DNA of 64,000 nt from Cellulophaga sp. BC115SP (GTDB lineage: Bacteria; Bacteroidota; Bacteroidia; Cytophagales; Spirosomataceae): assembly GCF_009905545.1 (NCBI RefSeq), contig NZ_JAAALB010000013.1, positions 93,723-157,722 on the forward strand. The letters are read 5' to 3'. Positions within the stretch are counted from its first letter, which is position 1; the number at the start of each line of letters is the position of its first letter. The notes beneath the pieces are model-generated. The model did no database searches. It saw nothing but the letters and a program-made list of their open reading frames with translations, and was not told where the DNA came from. Position numbers and translations under genes: made by a program. This document shows positions 17,468-26,380 of the stretch, piece after piece.

Positions 17468-18911
17468 GAAGATAATTTTCAAAAAAGCTTCCCTTTTTCA
17501 ATAAATACTGTTCCCCTTCTTGTTGTGAATAGTTTTTTATTAAAACTTCATACATATCCCCAGAATCGGTCTTTTTAGGTATTGTTCCTGTTAGTTGATT
17601 ATTACTCAATTGAAAAAGCACAATTTTAAGTAATGGAATAGTAACCAATATATATATTATAAATAGAAGACCTTTTTTATATAAGTTTGGGGCTTGTACG
17701 ATTTGTGAACAAATATAAATTGAAAAAATGAACATTAAAGGGATATTTCCTCTAGCCATCAGATCATTCCAAACTCCATATTTTGTTAGACATAAAAGAC
17801 AGAAAACAATGATGCTAACATAGAATAAATATGATAGTTCTTCTGGTAGTTTTGCACTAAATTTTGTAACTAGGAATATAGCAATAAAAAGGAATCCAAT
17901 TTCGGAAAGAAGATAACCTACTAAAATAGCGAACCAGTTAGCATTATAGTTCCATACAAATCCACTTACTCCAGAGCTAGAAGTTGCTGATAGATAAATT
18001 GCAATAGGAGCAAGGAATAAAAAAATTAAAATACCAATCCTAACAAAACTTACAAACTCATTTAACACATGGGAATGTTTTTTGAACAGAATTAACAGAT
18101 ATAAAAGTGAGGCTATAAGTGTAGGGAAAGGCGCCCAAAAAAATGAGCAAGAAATATAAAATAATGGCAATTTTATATTGTCATTTTGGGCCGAAATTAG
18201 AATGACAATAGTACACAATAGACTTGGAATAATTTGATTTGGAACCCACATAGCACTACCAAAAATTGAATAGGCAACGTAATATATTTGATCAGGGTTG
18301 GCTGAGATTAATAAATTAGAATGAATAAATTTTTGATTGATATAAAAGACAAAGCTATAACTACCTGAAAAGAACAAAGATAGAATTAATACCTTTAAAT
18401 CTTTTTGTAGATATAGATATATTAACGACATACTAAAAAACATACCTAATGTTGCCCATAAAATCCAGATAACGTTTGTAATAAATACGTTAGCAAATAT
18501 TTTACTGAAAAATGCTGGAGCTAAGTAATATCCAAAGTAATAACATGGATAACGATTAACTTTTGCATAAGTAAACGGCCAATCATACTTAACTAAATCT
18601 TGAATTTTGGCAGTATGTCCAATATAATCTCTGATTTGACTTGCAAAGTCTCCAACACCTGAAAGAAGCACTATTGTTAATGATAATATGAATAGTAAAA
18701 CCAGTTCGTTCAGATAGAGACTTGAATAATGTTTACGATTTCCTAACGTGGTATTAAATTGTTTTACTACAATAAGAAATGCTGTGATAGAAATAAGTGC
18801 AAAAATCAATTTTACCCAAGTTGTGATGAACAGAATGCAGGGAAAAGCTAAAAAAAGAAAAGAACCAAATAATAGCGTTTTTTGAGAAGTAATAACCTTA
18901 TTGGAGTACAT
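17457..18911 (-). CDS. Polytopic membrane protein, unknown function (paralogue of the preceding gene)
   Basis: 484 residues with about 11-12 hydrophobic segments. It is the clear diverged sister of the convergent gene: GVGDFASQIRDY against GIGEYRQQTVDW, QDLVKYDWPFTYAK against YDLVNYKWPTYYEK, MWVPNQIIPS against QWVPQHLIPA, FFWAPF against IIWSPL and NDLMARGNIP against NDLLLRGIIP. The conserved charged and aromatic residues in loops argue for an enzymatic role, perhaps transfer of a lipid-linked sugar; this is inference. Its upstream region is shared with the divergent crtY gene. Confidence 0.75.
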   Translation of the reverse strand: MYSNKVITSQKTLLFGSFLFLAFPCILFITTWVKLIFALISITAFLIVVKQFNTTLGNRKHYSSLYLNELVLLFILSLTIVLLSGVGDFASQIRDYIGHTAKIQDLVKYDWPFTYAKVNRYPCYYFGYYLAPAFFSKIFANVFITNVIWILWATLGMFFSMSLIYLYLQKDLKVLILSLFFSGSYSFVFYINQKFIHSNLLISANPDQIYYVAYSIFGSAMWVPNQIIPSLLCTIVILISAQNDNIKLPLFYISCSFFWAPFPTLIASLLYLLILFKKHSHVLNEFVSFVRIGILIFLFLAPIAIYLSATSSSGVSGFVWNYNANWFAILVGYLLSEIGFLFIAIFLVTKFSAKLPEELSYLFYVSIIVFCLLCLTKYGVWNDLMARGNIPLMFIFSIYICSQIVQAPNLYKKGLLFIIYILVTIPLLKIVLFQLSNNQLTGTIPKKTDSGDMYEVLIKNYSQQEGEQYLLKKGSFFENYLLKK

Positions 18912-19050
18912 TATTTACAATATTAGAAAAACAAAAATGTATTGAGTGTGTTACTCAAGTAAAGAAATACAATATTACTAAAACTACATAGTTTTCCAAA
19001 GTTTCATTAGAATATGAATCAACGTGATATTACTAACACTCATTACCTGA

Positions 19051-20268
19051 ATGTATCAAGAACATCATAAACAGTTTGATTTTATTATAGCAGGAGGAGG
19101 CTTGGCGGGTCTGTCGTTGGCTTATTATCTATCTCAATCAAGTTTAGAGAACGCTAAGATTCTAATTATTGACCAGTCAGAGAAAAAAGAAAATGATAAA
19201 ACATGGTGCTTTTGGGAGGCTCAACCCAATGCTTTTGACGAAATTGTCAGACAGAAATGGAATGGTGTTTGGTTTCATGGAAGCAGAAATTTTAGTCAAT
19301 TTTTGCCCATTGACGAATACCAGTATAAGCTAATTCGAAGTGCTGATTTTTACCAATTTATTTATAAAGCTATTTCTCGAAAAAATAATATTAATATATT
19401 GATAGATAGTATATTGTCTATAGAAAAAGATATTGATAATAAACCACAAGTTAAAACTGTAAAAGGTATCTATAAGGCCTCTCAAATAGTTTTTGACAGT
19501 ACATTTCGTTCGCCATACGATGATAAGCGATATAGCCAAATGCTTCAGCATTTTAAAGGTTGGGTTATCGAAACTGATGAGCCTTCTTTTGATGAAACCA
19601 AGCCTACCATGTTTGACTTTAATGTAGAACAGAACGATGAATGCCGATTCGTTTATGTATTACCTTATAGTAAAACCAAAGCCTTAGTTGAATACACGAT
19701 TTTTTCAGATAATTTACTTGAGGACTCAGTCTATGACAATGAGTTAAAGGATTATATCACTCACCAGCTAAAAATAGCTCATTACCGCATTGAGGAGGTA
19801 GAAAAAGGAGTAATTCCGATGTCTGATGAGCCTTGTATTCAAATACCAGACCATGGCATTGTTCGCATAGGTACGTCTGGGGGCTATGTGAAGGCGTCGA
19901 CAGGATATAGCTTTACTCGCACACAACGTATTTTAAAGAACCTTGTTCGAGATTTAGAGCGAGCAAAGGGTAATTTTGATTCTTTTGAAAAAGAAAAAAA
20001 GGCATGGCGGAAAGGTACATATATTCCCAATTGGAAAGCATTATTAGATAGTATTTTGCTAGATGTAATGCTCAAAAATCGTCATTCGTCAAAAGATATT
20101 TTTACTTGTTTGTTTAGTAAAAATCGACCAGCCCAAATTTTGAAGTTTTTGGACGAAGATACAAGTCTATTAGAAGACTTGGCTATAATGCACACTGTTC
20201 CGATAATTCCATTCTTGAAATCCGCATTTGTAGTGATATTTAGAAAAATATGGTTATTTTTAAGATAA
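19051..20268 (+). CDS. crtY: Lycopene cyclase (CrtY type)
   Basis: 405 residues. A flavoprotein that cyclises the ends of lycopene to beta-carotene, giving the carotenoid pigments common in Cytophagales. The N-terminal dinucleotide fold is IIAGGGLAGLSLAYYL (about 13-28), followed by the family motifs DKTWCFWEA, YQYKLIRSADFY, FDFNVEQNDECRFVYVLPYS, ALVEYTIFS and the later PMSDEP and RIGTSGGYVKASTGYSF. Length is as expected. Other crt genes are not in the window; the nearest neighbours are the membrane-protein pair and metK. It has 139 bases of divergent upstream sequence. Confidence 0.95.
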   Translation: MYQEHHKQFDFIIAGGGLAGLSLAYYLSQSSLENAKILIIDQSEKKENDKTWCFWEAQPNAFDEIVRQKWNGVWFHGSRNFSQFLPIDEYQYKLIRSADFYQFIYKAISRKNNINILIDSILSIEKDIDNKPQVKTVKGIYKASQIVFDSTFRSPYDDKRYSQMLQHFKGWVIETDEPSFDETKPTMFDFNVEQNDECRFVYVLPYSKTKALVEYTIFSDNLLEDSVYDNELKDYITHQLKIAHYRIEEVEKGVIPMSDEPCIQIPDHGIVRIGTSGGYVKASTGYSFTRTQRILKNLVRDLERAKGNFDSFEKEKKAWRKGTYIPNWKALLDSILLDVMLKNRHSSKDIFTCLFSKNRPAQILKFLDEDTSLLEDLAIMHTVPIIPFLKSAFVVIFRKIWLFLR

Positions 20269-20301
20269 TTTATCTATAATCTAGTAGTCAACTAAGCTAA
20301 A

Positions 20302-20332
20302 TTGTCATTTAAAAATATTAGTTGTAGTTTTG
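20302..20332 (+). promoter_or_regulatory. Bacteroidetes-type promoter of metK
   Basis: TTG at 20302-20304, a 20-base spacer and TAGTTTTG at 20325-20332 (consensus TAnnTTTG). This fits the Bacteroidetes sigma-A promoter pattern. The implied leader is about 145 bases, long for this group, and could hold a regulatory structure, but no known SAM riboswitch fold was recognised. Confidence 0.6.
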
Positions 20333-20484
20333 TAATACAATTCTGACCCTTGGCTGTAAGCACTGAGCTAGATACAAGAATTTTGAGCGTTTTTCCGCTT
20401 ATTTTTGTCGATAATTTCGCTAGTAAGCTTTTGTGCTTGGGTCGAATATTTCCGTAGAATTTCAAAAAAAAATTAATTGTAGAA

Positions 20485-21744
20485 ATGGCATATCTTTTCA
20501 CCTCTGAGTCAGTTTCTGAAGGACACCCAGATAAAGTTGCTGACCAAATATCGGACGCCCTTATCGACCACTTCATGGCGTTTGACCCTTCATCAAAAGT
20601 AGCTTGCGAAACATTAGTAACCACTGGTCAAGTAATTTTGGCGGGTGAAGTAAATACTAACACTTACTTAGACGTACAGAGTATTGCACGTGAAGTAATC
20701 CGCAAAATTGGTTATACAAAGTCTGAATATATGTTCGAAGCAAATTCTTGTGGTATCCTTTCGGCTATTCATGAGCAATCTGCTGATATTAACCAAGGTG
20801 TTGATCGCAAGAACCCAGAAGAACAAGGCGCTGGTGACCAAGGTATGATGTTCGGTTATGCTACAAAAGAAACCGAAAACTATATGCCATTGGCATTGGA
20901 TTTGGCTCACAAAATCTTGCAAGAACTTTCTTACATCCGTAACAATGAGCCAGCTTTGATTGGTTATTTGCGTCCAGATGCTAAGTCTCAAGTAACAATC
21001 GAATATTCTGATAACAACGAACCTCAAAGAATTGATACAATCGTAGTGTCTACTCAGCACGATGATTTCGACTCAGAAGAGGCTATGTTGGCAAAAATCA
21101 AAGAAGATATTATTGCTATTGTTATCCCTCGCGTAAAAGCAAAATTGACTCCTGAGCTTCAAGCTTTGTTTAGCGATGAAATTACTTACCACATCAACCC
21201 AACAGGTAAATTTGTAATCGGTGGTCCTCACGGAGATACAGGTTTGACTGGTCGTAAGATTATCGTAGATACTTACGGTGGTAAAGGTGCTCACGGTGGT
21301 GGTGCATTCTCTGGTAAAGACCCTTCGAAAGTTGACCGTTCTGCTGCTTATGCTACTCGCCACATTGCGAAAAACTTGGTAGCTGCTGGTCTTTGTGACG
21401 AAGTATTGGTTCAAGTTTCTTATGCAATCGGTGTTGCTAAACCTTGTGGTTTGTATGTAAACACTTACGGTACTGCTAAAGTTGATTTGACTGACGGTGA
21501 AATCGCTCGCAAAGTAGAAGAAATTTTCGATATGCGCCCTTACTTCATCGAACAACGTTTGAAGTTGAGAAACCCTATCTATTCTGAAACTGCTGCTTAT
21601 GGTCACATGGGACGTAAAAATGAAGTTGTTACAAAAACGTTCAAGTCTCCAGATGGTAAAGTTGTAGAGAAAGAGGTAGAGTTATTTACTTGGGAAAAAC
21701 TTGACTATGTAGATGCAGTAAAAGCTAAATTCGGTTTGGCATAA
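20485..21744 (+). CDS. metK: S-adenosylmethionine synthetase
   Basis: 419 residues. It makes SAM from methionine and ATP. Signatures are [16 protein letters not shown] near the N-terminus, [12 protein letters not shown] (the hallmark motif), [14 protein letters not shown] and [19 protein letters not shown] (phosphate loop), all intact. Length is in the normal range (about 385-430). Codon use is strongly biased and regular, as for a highly expressed gene. SAM feeds lipoyl synthase (14820) and the membrane methyltransferase (404). It is monocistronic, followed by a MITE-like element. Confidence 0.98.
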   Translation: MAYLFTSESVSEGHPDKVADQISDALIDHFMAFDPSSKVACETLVTTGQVILAGEVNTNTYLDVQSIAREVIRKIGYTKSEYMFEANSCGILSAIHEQSADINQGVDRKNPEEQGAGDQGMMFGYATKETENYMPLALDLAHKILQELSYIRNNEPALIGYLRPDAKSQVTIEYSDNNEPQRIDTIVVSTQHDDFDSEEAMLAKIKEDIIAIVIPRVKAKLTPELQALFSDEITYHINPTGKFVIGGPHGDTGLTGRKIIVDTYGGKGAHGGGAFSGKDPSKVDRSAAYATRHIAKNLVAAGLCDEVLVQVSYAIGVAKPCGLYVNTYGTAKVDLTDGEIARKVEEIFDMRPYFIEQRLKLRNPIYSETAAYGHMGRKNEVVTKTFKSPDGKVVEKEVELFTWEKLDYVDAVKAKFGLA

Positions 21745-21760
21745 TACTTACATTTTCGAT

Positions 21761-21946
21761 GAGGCTGTTTAAACTTTTTTGAAAATATATTTTATTGATT
21801 AATTCTTCGCTTTACTTTTTGTCTTGATACAAAAAGTAACCGCAGCGGCGGCCGCAAAAAAATCAAGAATTTATAAACTCGCTGCGCTCAAACAGTATAA
21901 ATTCATTGCTTACGCAAGCAATTTTATGAAAGTTTAAACAACTTCG
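21761..21946. repeat. MITE-like element with TGTTTAAACTTT terminal inverted repeats
   Basis: TGTTTAAACTTT at 21766-21777 returns inverted at 21929-21940. The ends extend imperfectly outward to the sequence TCGAT on each side (21756-21760 and 21943-21947), which could be a target-site duplication. The interior has a GC-rich patch (GCAGCGGCGGCCGC), AAGAATTTATAAACTCGCTG and a tract CTTTTTGTCTTGATACAAAAAG that forms an internal hairpin. There is no ORF. It fills most of the gap between metK and the next gene. Confidence 0.7.
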
Positions 21947-22018
21947 ATAATTAAAAATTTACATTCAAAATTCACAACTCACAATTCGTAACTAATACTT
22001 ACCTCTAATAAATAAACT

Positions 22019-24736
22019 ATGCAAAAACAATTTCAAGTTTCAAGAAGAGATTTCGTCAAAAATACCTTATTGGCAAGCACTGCTGGAACACTGGCTTCTC
22101 ATCAGATTTTAGCATCTGAACGTCTAAATAAAAATCTAGTTCCAGTTACCGAAGGAGCAAATTTACATTGGTTGTCAGGACAAGCTCCAAGCACTTTGCA
22201 AGGCACTACGTGGGGTATTCCTTGGCCCAAAGGGTTGGTCAAAAAAGAAACGCCTTTGGCAGTTTTACAAAATGATACTGTTCAGAATAGCCAAACTTGG
22301 CCGCTGGCATTTTGGCCAGATGGAAGTGTAAAATGGTCGGCATTTGCTATTGGAGCACAAGAAAAACTAGCTGAAAATTGGCGTGTTAAAATTGGACAAA
22401 AACCACAAGCTGGCAAATTACAAGTCAACGAGAGCCAGGATATTATTGTCGTTGACACGGGAAAACTGCGTTGTGAGATTGCCAAGAAGGGTAATACCAT
22501 CATTAAATCGCTTTTTCATGCACAACAAAAATTAGTCGCCCAAAACGGAAAACTCGTTTTGCAAGTACAAAACCAAGCTGATGGCGACTGGGCGGAGAAT
22601 ACACAATTACAAGGTTTTGAAAGTACAATTCAAAAGGTACAAATAGAAAATCAGGGAAGTGTTCGTGCCTTGATAAAAGTCGAGGGAATTCATCAAAATC
22701 CTCAAGGCAAACAGTTATTGCCTTTTGTATTACGTCTATATTTTTATGAAAATTCTGATTCCATTCGCGCCATTCATTCATTTGTGTATGATGCCGATGA
22801 AAATCATGATTTTATCAAAGGAATAGGCTTTAGCTTTGAGACTTTACTAAAAGATACAGCGCTTTATAATCGACATATTCGTTTTGTAGGGCAAAATGGA
22901 GGTGTTTTTGCTGAAGCTATTCAAGGTCTTTCGGGGCTTAGACGCAATCCCGGCAAGGACGTAACTCAATCACAATTTGAAGGAAAATCAGTGAATACTT
23001 TGCCTCAAAATATCCAAGATTTACTTAAATATATTCCTGCTTTTGGCGATTATACACTATTTCAAGGTTCTTGTGATGGATTCGATATTCAGAAAAGAAC
23101 CAAATCGGGCTATGGCTGGATTCAGTCGGCGAGTGGTCAGCGAGCTAGTGGCTTGGCTTATCTGGGGACTCCAACGGGTGGGCTTTCGTTGGGACTTAGG
23201 CATTTTTGGCAAAGCTATCCTGCACAAATCGATATTCGTCAGGCACAGACAGACATCGCTCAAATGACACTTTGGTTTTGGGCGCCTAAAGCCTCAGCTA
23301 TGGATTTGCGTTTTTATCATGATGGCATGGGGCAACTCACTTTTGAAGAACAAAGAGATGGCTTGGATATTACCTATGAAGATTATGAGCCCGAATTTGG
23401 TCGCCCTTATGGCACTGCCCGCACTAGCGAATTTTTTATTCAAACATTCACTGCAACGCCATCGCATGACACTTTAAGTAAACTCTCGGAGGAAATAGAA
23501 AATCCGCCTCGATTAATGGTCTCGCCAGAACAGTTTATTCAGGCTCGTGTTTTTGGCAATGCGATTAGTTTGCCCAATTCTAGCACCGAAAAACATAAAG
23601 CTATTGAAGAACAATTAGCATTTTACTTTAACTATTATCAGCGACAAATAGAAGAACGTCGTTGGTATGGTTTCTGGAATTATGGCGATGTGATGCACAC
23701 ATACGATAACGACCGTCATGTTTGGCGCTATGATGTGGGTGGTTTTGCTTGGGACAACTCCGAACTTTCGACGGACCTTTGGTTGTGGTATTATTTTTTG
23801 AGAACAGGTAACAAAGATGTATTCGCGATGGCAGAAGCCATGACTCGACATACAGGCGAAGTGGATGTTCATCATATCGGAAGATTTAGTCCTTTAGGCT
23901 CACGACATAATGTGCAACATTGGGGATGTAGTGCCAAACAGTTGAGAATCAGTACAGCAGCCAATCGCAGATTTTACTATTATCTTACTGCTGATGAGCG
24001 TATTGGTGATTTGATGCGAGAGCAAATCAATGGAGATAAAACCTTGAGAGAAGTAGTGCCGGGCAGAAAAATTGGTCAAAAACCGCCCCAAAACGACACA
24101 GATAAAAAGCTAGTTTCTATGTCGTTTGGTACAGACTGGGGAGCATTAGCTTCGGCATGGTTAACCGAGTGGGAACGTACAGGCAATGAGCAAATTAAGA
24201 ATAAATTGCTCAATAGTATGCGTACCATAGCCACACAACCCAAAGGATTTTTTCATGGAGAGGGCATCATGGAGATTGCAACAGGGAAATTCGCACTACA
24301 GCCTGTCGACAAAATTTCTGTATCTCATTTGAGCGCTGTATTTGGTTTGACAGAAATATGTTTTGAGTTAGTCGACCTAGTAGATATGCCAGAATTCAAG
24401 ACCGCATGGCTGAAGTATTGTGAATTATATAATGGTACAGATGAAGAACAAAAAGCTTATTTAGGGAAAAACTTCAAACTAAATCTAGCGCAAGGTCATG
24501 CCCGATTGACAGCATTTGCAGCTTATCATCTCAAAGATTCCAAACTTGCACAAAGAGCATGGGATGAATTTTATAAAGGAGAAGGTGGTTTTAAGAAAAC
24601 ATCAACCAAATTAACGCCAATCAATCCGCCATTAGTATTGCGACCTATCCAAGAAGGAGAAGTGTCAACCAATGCAGTAGCACAGTGGGGCTTATCGGCG
24701 ATGCAATGTTTGGCTTATATTGGGAATCAGTTATAA
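22019..24736 (+). CDS. Tat-exported PcRGLX/YetA-like exo-rhamnogalacturonan lyase family protein
   Basis: 905 residues. The N-terminus has a twin-arginine signal (SRRDFVKNTL, Arg9-Arg10), so it is probably exported folded. The mature part opens with a beta-barrel-like region carrying WGIPWPKGLV, WPLAFWPDGSVKWSAFAIG and later a long all-alpha region (WRYDVGGFAWDNSELSTDLW, HHIGRFSPLGSRHNVQHWG). This arrangement matches, from memory, the three-domain PcRGLX/YetA-like proteins (polysaccharide lyase family 26), which release unsaturated disaccharides from rhamnogalacturonan I. No SusC/SusD pair or other pectinase lies nearby, so it is not in a typical utilisation locus. The assignment needs a profile search. 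Confidence 0.72.
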   Translation: MQKQFQVSRRDFVKNTLLASTAGTLASHQILASERLNKNLVPVTEGANLHWLSGQAPSTLQGTTWGIPWPKGLVKKETPLAVLQNDTVQNSQTWPLAFWPDGSVKWSAFAIGAQEKLAENWRVKIGQKPQAGKLQVNESQDIIVVDTGKLRCEIAKKGNTIIKSLFHAQQKLVAQNGKLVLQVQNQADGDWAENTQLQGFESTIQKVQIENQGSVRALIKVEGIHQNPQGKQLLPFVLRLYFYENSDSIRAIHSFVYDADENHDFIKGIGFSFETLLKDTALYNRHIRFVGQNGGVFAEAIQGLSGLRRNPGKDVTQSQFEGKSVNTLPQNIQDLLKYIPAFGDYTLFQGSCDGFDIQKRTKSGYGWIQSASGQRASGLAYLGTPTGGLSLGLRHFWQSYPAQIDIRQAQTDIAQMTLWFWAPKASAMDLRFYHDGMGQLTFEEQRDGLDITYEDYEPEFGRPYGTARTSEFFIQTFTATPSHDTLSKLSEEIENPPRLMVSPEQFIQARVFGNAISLPNSSTEKHKAIEEQLAFYFNYYQRQIEERRWYGFWNYGDVMHTYDNDRHVWRYDVGGFAWDNSELSTDLWLWYYFLRTGNKDVFAMAEAMTRHTGEVDVHHIGRFSPLGSRHNVQHWGCSAKQLRISTAANRRFYYYLTADERIGDLMREQINGDKTLREVVPGRKIGQKPPQNDTDKKLVSMSFGTDWGALASAWLTEWERTGNEQIKNKLLNSMRTIATQPKGFFHGEGIMEIATGKFALQPVDKISVSHLSAVFGLTEICFELVDLVDMPEFKTAWLKYCELYNGTDEEQKAYLGKNFKLNLAQGHARLTAFAAYHLKDSKLAQRAWDEFYKGEGGFKKTSTKLTPINPPLVLRPIQEGEVSTNAVAQWGLSAMQCLAYIGNQL

Positions 24737-24748
24737 TGGACGATTAGT

Positions 24749-24900
24749 ATGAGTCGTACCCAATTGAGTGAATGAGTGATTTTTTGTATAAATTTTACAT
24801 TTTTAGACGCAATACTTTACGTCTAAAAATGTAAAATTCGTGAATAGAGTATCAAAAAAAGACTTGTATCTCAACATTTGGTATGACTGTATCAAAAAAT
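24749..24900 (-). repeat. Dispersed palindromic repeat, family B copy 2
   Basis: ATGAGTCGTACCC (24749-24761, the reverse of the GGGATGACTCAT box), then a hairpin with perfect 18-bp arms (24792-24809 and 24820-24837, TTTAGACGCAA.. centre) and GTATCAAAAAAA twice (about 24849 and 24889). Together with the next element it fills the 364-base gap after the lyase-like gene. Confidence 0.7.
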
Positions 24901-24984
24901 AATAGCCTAATAAATAGGCTATTAAAATTAACAGTAATACTTAGTGGTTAGATAAGTTTGCGGGCAAAATTAAAATAATTCTAC

Positions 24985-25087
24985 CCGCCTTAAGCTCTAG
25001 GCTTTACGCTGTAGGCTAAAAGTTAAATAGTATTTCTCATGAAATAATTAAGGCTTTTTTGCCTAATGCCTACGGCTTACAGCATAA
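24985..25087. repeat. Imperfect inverted repeat, family E
   Basis: GCTCTAGGCTTTACGCTGTA and, about 60 bases on, GCCTAATGCCTACGGCTTAC form an imperfect inverted repeat. Similar words (GGCATTAAGC, GCTTACGGC, GCTTAGAGCCTA) are found at 28299-28436. No coding potential. Confidence 0.5.
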
Positions 25088-25100
25088 TAATATATTCAGT

Positions 25101-25517
25101 CTATAGCAATGTCGCTTGAAGCGTAATAGTTGCGTTGAATAATTTAGAAATTGGACAATTTTCTTTAGCATGATTTACCAATTCCTCAAATTTAGCTTGA
25201 TCCAAACCTTCTGCCTTTACGCTAGTAGTAAGATTGATTGTCGTGATTGTACCATTTTCTAACACTACTTCAGAAGTAGTATCAATAATATCTGCGGTAA
25301 AACCTGCACCTTGAAGGTTGAATGCCAATTGCATTGAAAAACATCCAGCGTGTGCTGCCCCTACCAATTCTTCAGGATTGGTACCGATACCGTCTTCAAA
25401 ACGAGTATTAAATGAATATTGAGTTGCGTTTAATACACCACTAGGAGAAGTAAGAGTTCCTTTACCTGCTTTGCCCGAGCCAATCCACTGAGCGTTAGCG
25501 CTTCTTTTAATTAACAT
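25101..25517 (-). CDS. osmC: OsmC family peroxiredoxin
   Basis: 138 residues, close in layout to E. coli OsmC: N-terminal [42 protein letters not shown] with the first redox Cys and a preceding Glu, and [15 protein letters not shown] with the second Cys. It detoxifies organic hydroperoxides, cycling through a disulfide reduced by a lipoamide-type or thiol system. Cytoplasmic. It is the second OsmC-fold protein of the window (the other is at 13259). It is a single gene with repeat elements on its downstream side. Confidence 0.93.
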   Translation of the reverse strand: MLIKRSANAQWIGSGKAGKGTLTSPSGVLNATQYSFNTRFEDGIGTNPEELVGAAHAGCFSMQLAFNLQGAGFTADIIDTTSEVVLENGTITTINLTTSVKAEGLDQAKFEELVNHAKENCPISKLFNATITLQATLL

Positions 25518-25645
25518 GATCTTTAAGGTTTATTTGTGTTTTGTTGTATCGTTTTGATATGACAAAGTTGCATGAATTATTTTCCTGAAAGAATGTATAA
25601 AAATCACTAATGAATGGACAAAAATACCGTGACTCGTTTTTCAAC

Positions 25646-25680
25646 AAAAAGTCCTGCCACCAAAGGTAGCAGGACTTTTA
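25646..25680 (-). terminator. Intrinsic terminator after the small secreted protein gene
   Basis: Stem of about 15 bp with GTCCTGC/GCAGGAC core and one mismatch, flanked by A and T runs. On the reverse strand it lies 21 bases after the stop codon. Confidence 0.85.
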
Positions 25681-25700
25681 AAGAGAAGTTTATAGATTAT

Positions 25701-26099
25701 TTATTCTACTGTCATCAAACGATATTCGGTTGTTGACGTTTGGTTTTCAAGAGAGACTGTTTTTGAAATAGTGTCTTTACCGTCAGTTACTTCGATAGTA
25801 TATTGACCATCTTTTGCTTCGCTAAAGTCAAAGCGACCGTGGTAATTGCTTTTGTATTTGGCGATATGCTCACGGTTTACGATACGACCTTCTTTGTCTT
25901 TTACCAAAATCGTAACGGCTTTTCCTTCCAATTTATCCACTGTTACGTGAAGATCCAAAGTACCTGCGCCACGGTATGTACCGATAGCAAAAGATTTTTT
26001 ATTGTTGTTTGTAGCGTTGTCGTCACCACCTGTTGGGTTTGCCAAAATACTACTTGCTGAGATAGCTACTAATGCGAAAATGTTGAATAAAGTTTTCAT
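25701..26099 (-). CDS. Small secreted beta-sandwich protein, unknown function
   Basis: 132 residues with a clear signal peptide (1-20, ending SILAN), an Asn-rich linker (GGDDNATNNNKKS) and about 95 residues of beta strands ending in a T9SS-CTD-like pattern (YTIEVTDGKDTISKTVSLEN). This region resembles the DUF3244/secreted beta-sandwich group of Bacteroidota but is too generic to name. It may sit in the periplasm or outside the cell. A -7 box TAACTTTG lies on the reverse strand at 26172-26165, about 70 bases before the start. Regular codon use suggests good expression. Confidence 0.75.
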   Translation of the reverse strand: MKTLFNIFALVAISASSILANPTGGDDNATNNNKKSFAIGTYRGAGTLDLHVTVDKLEGKAVTILVKDKEGRIVNREHIAKYKSNYHGRFDFSEAKDGQYTIEVTDGKDTISKTVSLENQTSTTEYRLMTVE

Positions 26100-26319
26100 G
26101 ATTTTAAGAAGTTTAAAGAGTTAATATTTTAAATATTGTTGTTATTTCGTCTTGTTTGATGATTCAAAGTTAGGCTGAGTTTTTAGGTTTCTTTCTTGAA
26201 AAACTATAATCGGGTGAATCAATAGATAAACGGTTGATATAAAAAATGGCGCAAAAGTGCCTTCTGGCGAGCGGTTGAGGGTCGTGATGAGTGGTAGTGG
26301 AAAAAGCGCAATTTTCGGG

Positions 26320-26351
26320 TTGGAATCGCTAGTGAGGATGTTTTATCTTTG
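26320..26351 (+). promoter_or_regulatory. Bacteroidetes-type promoter of the ada-like gene
   Basis: TTG at 26320-26322, a 21-base spacer and TATCTTTG at 26344-26351. Transcription would begin near 26358, which excludes the in-frame TTG at 26354 as start codon and favours the ATG at 26381. Confidence 0.65.
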
Positions 26352-26380
26352 TTGTGTTAGTTTATTTTACTTCATTCTGT

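Noticed and set aside
20333..20484. SAM riboswitch in the long metK leader
   Set aside because: No recognisable SAM-I, SAM-II or SAM/SAH core could be traced in the leader, and only a promoter is well supported.
20292..20624. Reverse-strand ORF of 110 residues overlapping the metK start
   Set aside because: It overlaps the promoter and N-terminus of metK and has no recognisable features.
21073..21606. Reverse-strand ORF of 177 residues inside metK
   Set aside because: It is the antisense shadow of a highly conserved gene with biased codons, which keeps the opposite frame open.
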